A DNA stretch of 6,528 nt from Candidatus Micrarchaeaceae archaeon (lineage in GTDB: Archaea > Micrarchaeota > Micrarchaeia > Micrarchaeales > Micrarchaeaceae): contig DAIDAQ010000054.1 of the NCBI GenBank assembly GCA_027310535.1, positions 1 to 6,528 on the forward strand, in the 5' to 3' direction. The notes below the pieces were generated by a model. That model worked only from the letters and a program-made list of their open reading frames with translations. It made no database searches and was not told the origin of the DNA. This document shows positions 6,030-6,528 of this stretch, piece by piece (the stretch's first letter is position 1; the number at the start of each line of letters is the position of its first letter). The position numbers and the translations under genes are program-made.

Positions 6030-6266
6030 TTGTGTGCTAAAGGTGTTTTTCTGCTATCAACATGCGAACGATGCAAGAAGGAGCTGTTCAGGTACAGTGC
6101 ATGCAACTACTGCGGGAGGAAGATATGCGACAGTTGCATAAAGAGCTCGCAGCGCGTCGCAAAGGTGAAGAAAATCGTGATCTGCAAGGACTGTTGGTCA
6201 AACATGAAAAAGAGAAAGCAGTACAAGAACAAGGCAAGCATTGTGGATGTTACCTCTGCAGCGTGA
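6030..6266 (+). CDS. Small eight-cysteine (FYVE-like) zinc-finger protein
   Basis: A 78-residue protein with four CxxC pairs: C12/C15, C25/C28, C33/C36 and C52/C55. The spacing C-x2-C-x9-C-x2-C-x4-C-x2-C-x15-C-x2-C is that of a cross-brace, two-zinc finger of the FYVE/treble-clef type, and the middle YSACNYCGRKICDSC is characteristic. A lysine-rich tail (60-68) could bind nucleic acid. It is probably a soluble nucleic-acid or protein-binding adaptor; no enzyme motif is present. The start is uncertain. No in-frame ATG precedes the first cysteine, so TTG at 6030 is used; a GGTG at 6042-6045 could instead serve a CTG at 6051. The ATG at 6062 is in another frame. The gene is divergent from the amidotransferase operon and ends five bases before the convergent LamG gene. 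Confidence 0.75.
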   Translation: MCAKGVFLLSTCERCKKELFRYSACNYCGRKICDSCIKSSQRVAKVKKIVICKDCWSNMKKRKQYKNKASIVDVTSAA

Positions 6267-6271
6267 GAGTA

Positions 6272-6528
6272 TCACGGTATAGTATAACCCGCTGCCCATG
6301 TGCCGTTGAAGATTGTGTTCGTTGGGATGCCATTGTTGTTGTTCCCTGAGTAGTCGTTCGCGTCGCCGTTCAGGGGCCACCAGCCGACGAGGTTCTGCAG
6401 CGATACCGGCGCACCTCCTATACCTCTCTGGTAGAGGTACTGCACCTGGTCTGACGACAGAGAGGTGTTGTAGATCTGCACGTTGGCGATGGTTCCCTGA
6501 TGGTAAGCGGGACCCCAAAATATCATGG
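6272..6528 (-). CDS. C-terminal part of a LamG-type (concanavalin A-like) protein, partial
   Basis: The reading frame enters from the right edge and ends with TGA at 6272-6274; about 85 codons are visible. The first part (TIANVQIYNTSLSSDQVQYL, then YQRGIGG) is the last strand and helix of a LamG/concanavalin A-like lectin-glucanase fold. After a short linker, LVGWWPLNGDANDYSGNNNNG looks like the first strands of a second such module, but the protein stops about 20 residues later at AAGYTIP. Proteins of this kind are usually secreted or cell-surface carbohydrate- or protein-binding proteins; any signal peptide would lie outside the window. The ATG at 6526 is probably internal rather than the start, because it sits in the middle of a LamG fold. 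Confidence 0.8.
   Translation of the reverse strand, partial: MIFWGPAYHQGTIANVQIYNTSLSSDQVQYLYQRGIGGAPVSLQNLVGWWPLNGDANDYSGNNNNGIPTNTIFNGTWAAGYTIP

Noticed and set aside
6062..6349. ATG-started 95-residue frame overlapping the zinc-finger gene
   Set aside because: It has a better start codon, but its cysteines form no pattern, it runs into the antisense of the LamG gene, and the other frame holds four regularly spaced CxxC pairs.

Overview
The window is archaeal. It carries both subunits of the archaea-only Glu-tRNA(Gln) amidotransferase (GatD and GatE), an archaeal/eukaryotic-type (MtaB-like) tRNA methylthiotransferase, a tRNA gene interrupted in the anticodon loop, TATA-type box A promoter elements about 26 bases before two inferred transcript starts, and stop/start overlaps between genes. 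Small cysteine-rich zinc proteins and LamG-type surface proteins with 'WWPLNG...NDYSG' repeats are, from memory, frequent in small-genome DPANN archaea such as Micrarchaeota. That lineage is a guess, not something the sequence proves.

Layout. (1) Positions 1-545, plus strand: the last 29 codons of a gene entering from the left, overlapping by one base a 151-residue protein of unknown function. (2) Positions 546-697: a short convergent intergenic stretch with two small perfect hairpins. (3) Positions 698-1487, minus strand: an intron-containing tRNA, best read as tRNA-Gly(UCC), then a 40-codon ORF with a strong Shine-Dalgarno sequence, then a SET-domain lysine methyltransferase whose ATG overlaps the small ORF's stop (ATGA). 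The only box A seen for this block is the one in front of the tRNA, so tRNA and mRNA may share one transcript. (4) Positions 1532-5979, minus strand: a compact operon mtaB-like > gatD > gatE, with gene joins of zero bases and a 4-base overlap, and a box A about 45 bases before the first ATG. (5) Positions 6030-6266, plus strand: a divergent small eight-cysteine zinc-finger protein. (6) Positions 6272-6528, minus strand: the C-terminal end of a LamG-type protein entering from the right.

The central operon is wholly about tRNA. GatDE makes Gln-tRNA(Gln) from Glu-tRNA(Gln). The MtaB-like enzyme is expected to methylthiolate t6A at position 37 of ANN-decoding tRNAs. A tRNA gene follows directly downstream. 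The SET enzyme is probably a protein lysine methyltransferase, perhaps acting on chromatin or ribosomal proteins.

I did not find a clear new defence or mobile system. The points most worth a second look are the odd tRNA (C at position 33, no clear canonical splice motif), its possible co-transcription with the small ORF and SET gene, an altered substrate-side motif in the methylthiotransferase, and the overlooked 40-codon ORF.
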